Shown here piece after piece: positions 13,370 through 14,073 of a DNA stretch of 14,073 nucleotides. Location of the stretch: the NCBI GenBank assembly GCA_002408345.1, contig DHRX01000047.1, positions 15,727 through 29,799 on the forward strand, written 5' to 3'. Source of the DNA: Firmicutes bacterium UBA5301. GTDB taxonomy: Bacteria > Bacillota > UBA5301. The translations under genes were made by a program, and so were the position numbers. Numbering within the stretch: the first letter of the stretch is position 1; each line of letters opens with the position of its first letter. Under the pieces are notes generated by a model that had not been told where the DNA came from, did not search any database, and was given only the letters and a program-made list of their open reading frames with translations.

Positions 13370-14073
13370 ATTGACTTTTAAGCCCTTGTTGCCTGCTATT
13401 TTTGTTATCCATAATCATTTTTTTTACTTCTTCAATTGTAAAAGGCTCTCTCTTGCTGTGAATTATAAGGTGACAATTGGGGCATACTGGCCACAAATCT
13501 CGTATTATGAATTTTGTTTTTACCTATCGGTCCGTACACTTTTTCGAAATCAAAACCACAAATGACACACCGGCTACCATGATGAGCAATGCTTATATTT
13601 CGAGCACGCCTATTTCTTTCATACCGGTTTATAAAAACTTGGTTTACCGTCCCTTCAGATAGAACAGGAACCTCTTCGACAGGAATTTCCCCAGAATAAA
13701 CAAGTTCAGAGTCATTGGAGTCGTAAATTTGTTCAAATGCCATTACTAGTTCAGGGCGCATTATCCAGGGGAATCTTCCGTCCTTTTCATATCCTAAAAA
13801 GGGAACATGCCACCACCGGGGTTTTCCGTTTCTTCCTAAGGGTGGTTGGATCTTAGTCGCAGCAACTACACGCTTACTAAATCTACTGATTTGCAGGTTA
13901 ATTGGCCCATGATGTGATATGTTTAACTTTACTGTTATTTCAGATGCTCTTATTTCATGGTTTCTGCTTTTATAGACAATATTTAAAATATTTAGGTCAG
14001 ATTCCGTAGTAACTTCTTTGTTAGTAAGTAATTCCATCCATAATTCAGTACTTATGTCTAATGGGTCATTATA
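13368..14073 (-). pseudogene. McrA-like HNH endonuclease, internally deleted and frameshifted (5' end outside window)
   Basis: The remains of a restriction-type HNH nuclease. The frame is open to the right edge (YNDPLDISTELWMELL... upstream of ATG 14037), so the N-terminus is outside. The N-terminal helical domain (HEIRASEITVKLNISHHGPINLQISRFSKRV, then WWHVPFLGY and PWIMRPELVMAFEQI) is intact. The C-terminal HNH domain begins well with NRRARNISIAHHGSRCVICGFDFEKVYGPIGKNKIH. The family would continue VHH...DL-PVCPNCH, but the frame instead runs into NTRFVASM and stops at 13432. In another frame, directly after the break at 13502-13507, the missing end appears: DLWPVCPNCHLIIHSK, continuing to a stop at 13368-13370. 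About 20 residues, including the HNH core histidines, are gone. A long frame of 201 residues survives, but activity should be lost. Confidence 0.85.

Noticed and set aside
13269..13662. Plus-strand frames across tRNA-Trp and the HNH region
   Set aside because: One starts inside the tRNA gene and both are opposite the recognisable HNH coding sequence.
13254..14073. tRNA-Trp as the attachment site of an integrated island carrying the HNH gene
   Set aside because: No integrase of phage type, no repeat of the tRNA 3' end and no composition break is visible; the right side lies outside the window.

Overview
The window looks like chromosomal DNA of a spore-forming Firmicute, most likely a clostridial/Peptococcaceae-type lineage; I cannot name the genus. 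The case rests on a spoVK-like gene, a SigH-type sporulation sigma factor, a ynbB-family gene near spoVK (the Bacillus subtilis order is spoVK-ynbA/hflX-ynbB), strong Shine-Dalgarno sites, frequent TTG/GTG starts, a moderately AT-rich composition, and TTGACA/TATAAT-type promoters.

Layout. (1) 1-2006, plus strand: the 3' part of a P1B heavy-metal ATPase, open at the window edge, coupled to a small stand-alone HMA metal-binding protein and closed by a hairpin. (2) 2011-4441, plus: a promoter, then spoVK, a small GTPase, a small polytopic membrane protein with UbiA-like aspartate motifs and a one-TM small protein, each gene overlapping the next. (3) 4425-6322, plus: ynbB and speD, each with its own good sigma-A-type promoter, then a strong terminator. 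(4) 6347-8088, plus: a SigH-family sigma factor behind a full-consensus sigma-H promoter, then a HEAT-repeat protein with its own promoter and a structured leader. (5) 8124-10288, plus: surE, a two-TM protein and ddl, ending at a strong terminator. (6) 10315-10732, plus: an unrecognised 119-aa protein behind a leader hairpin. (7) 10746-13166, minus: a HicB-like orphan, an FmdB-type zinc ribbon, a Xer tyrosine recombinase and a LexA homologue. (8) 13212-13369, plus: tRNA-Trp with promoter and terminator. (9) 13368-14073, minus: a broken McrA-like HNH endonuclease gene running off the right edge.

The most interesting points are these. The LexA homologue has lost both catalytic residues (Ser to Asn, Lys to Met) but keeps the Ala-Gly cleavage site. 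A perfect 14-bp inverted repeat with dif-like 11-6-11 geometry sits at the predicted start of xer transcription. A minimal UbiA-like membrane protein is co-translated with a GTPase in the place where Bacillus has hflX. The SigH-family gene appears to sit behind its own class of promoter. The HNH restriction gene carries an internal deletion and frameshift through its active site.

Much of the window is housekeeping: metal export, polyamine synthesis (SpeD), nucleotide salvage (SurE), peptidoglycan precursor synthesis (Ddl), tRNA. These are interleaved with stationary-phase and sporulation regulators. All calls were made by eye from sequence and remembered family motifs; no database search was run.
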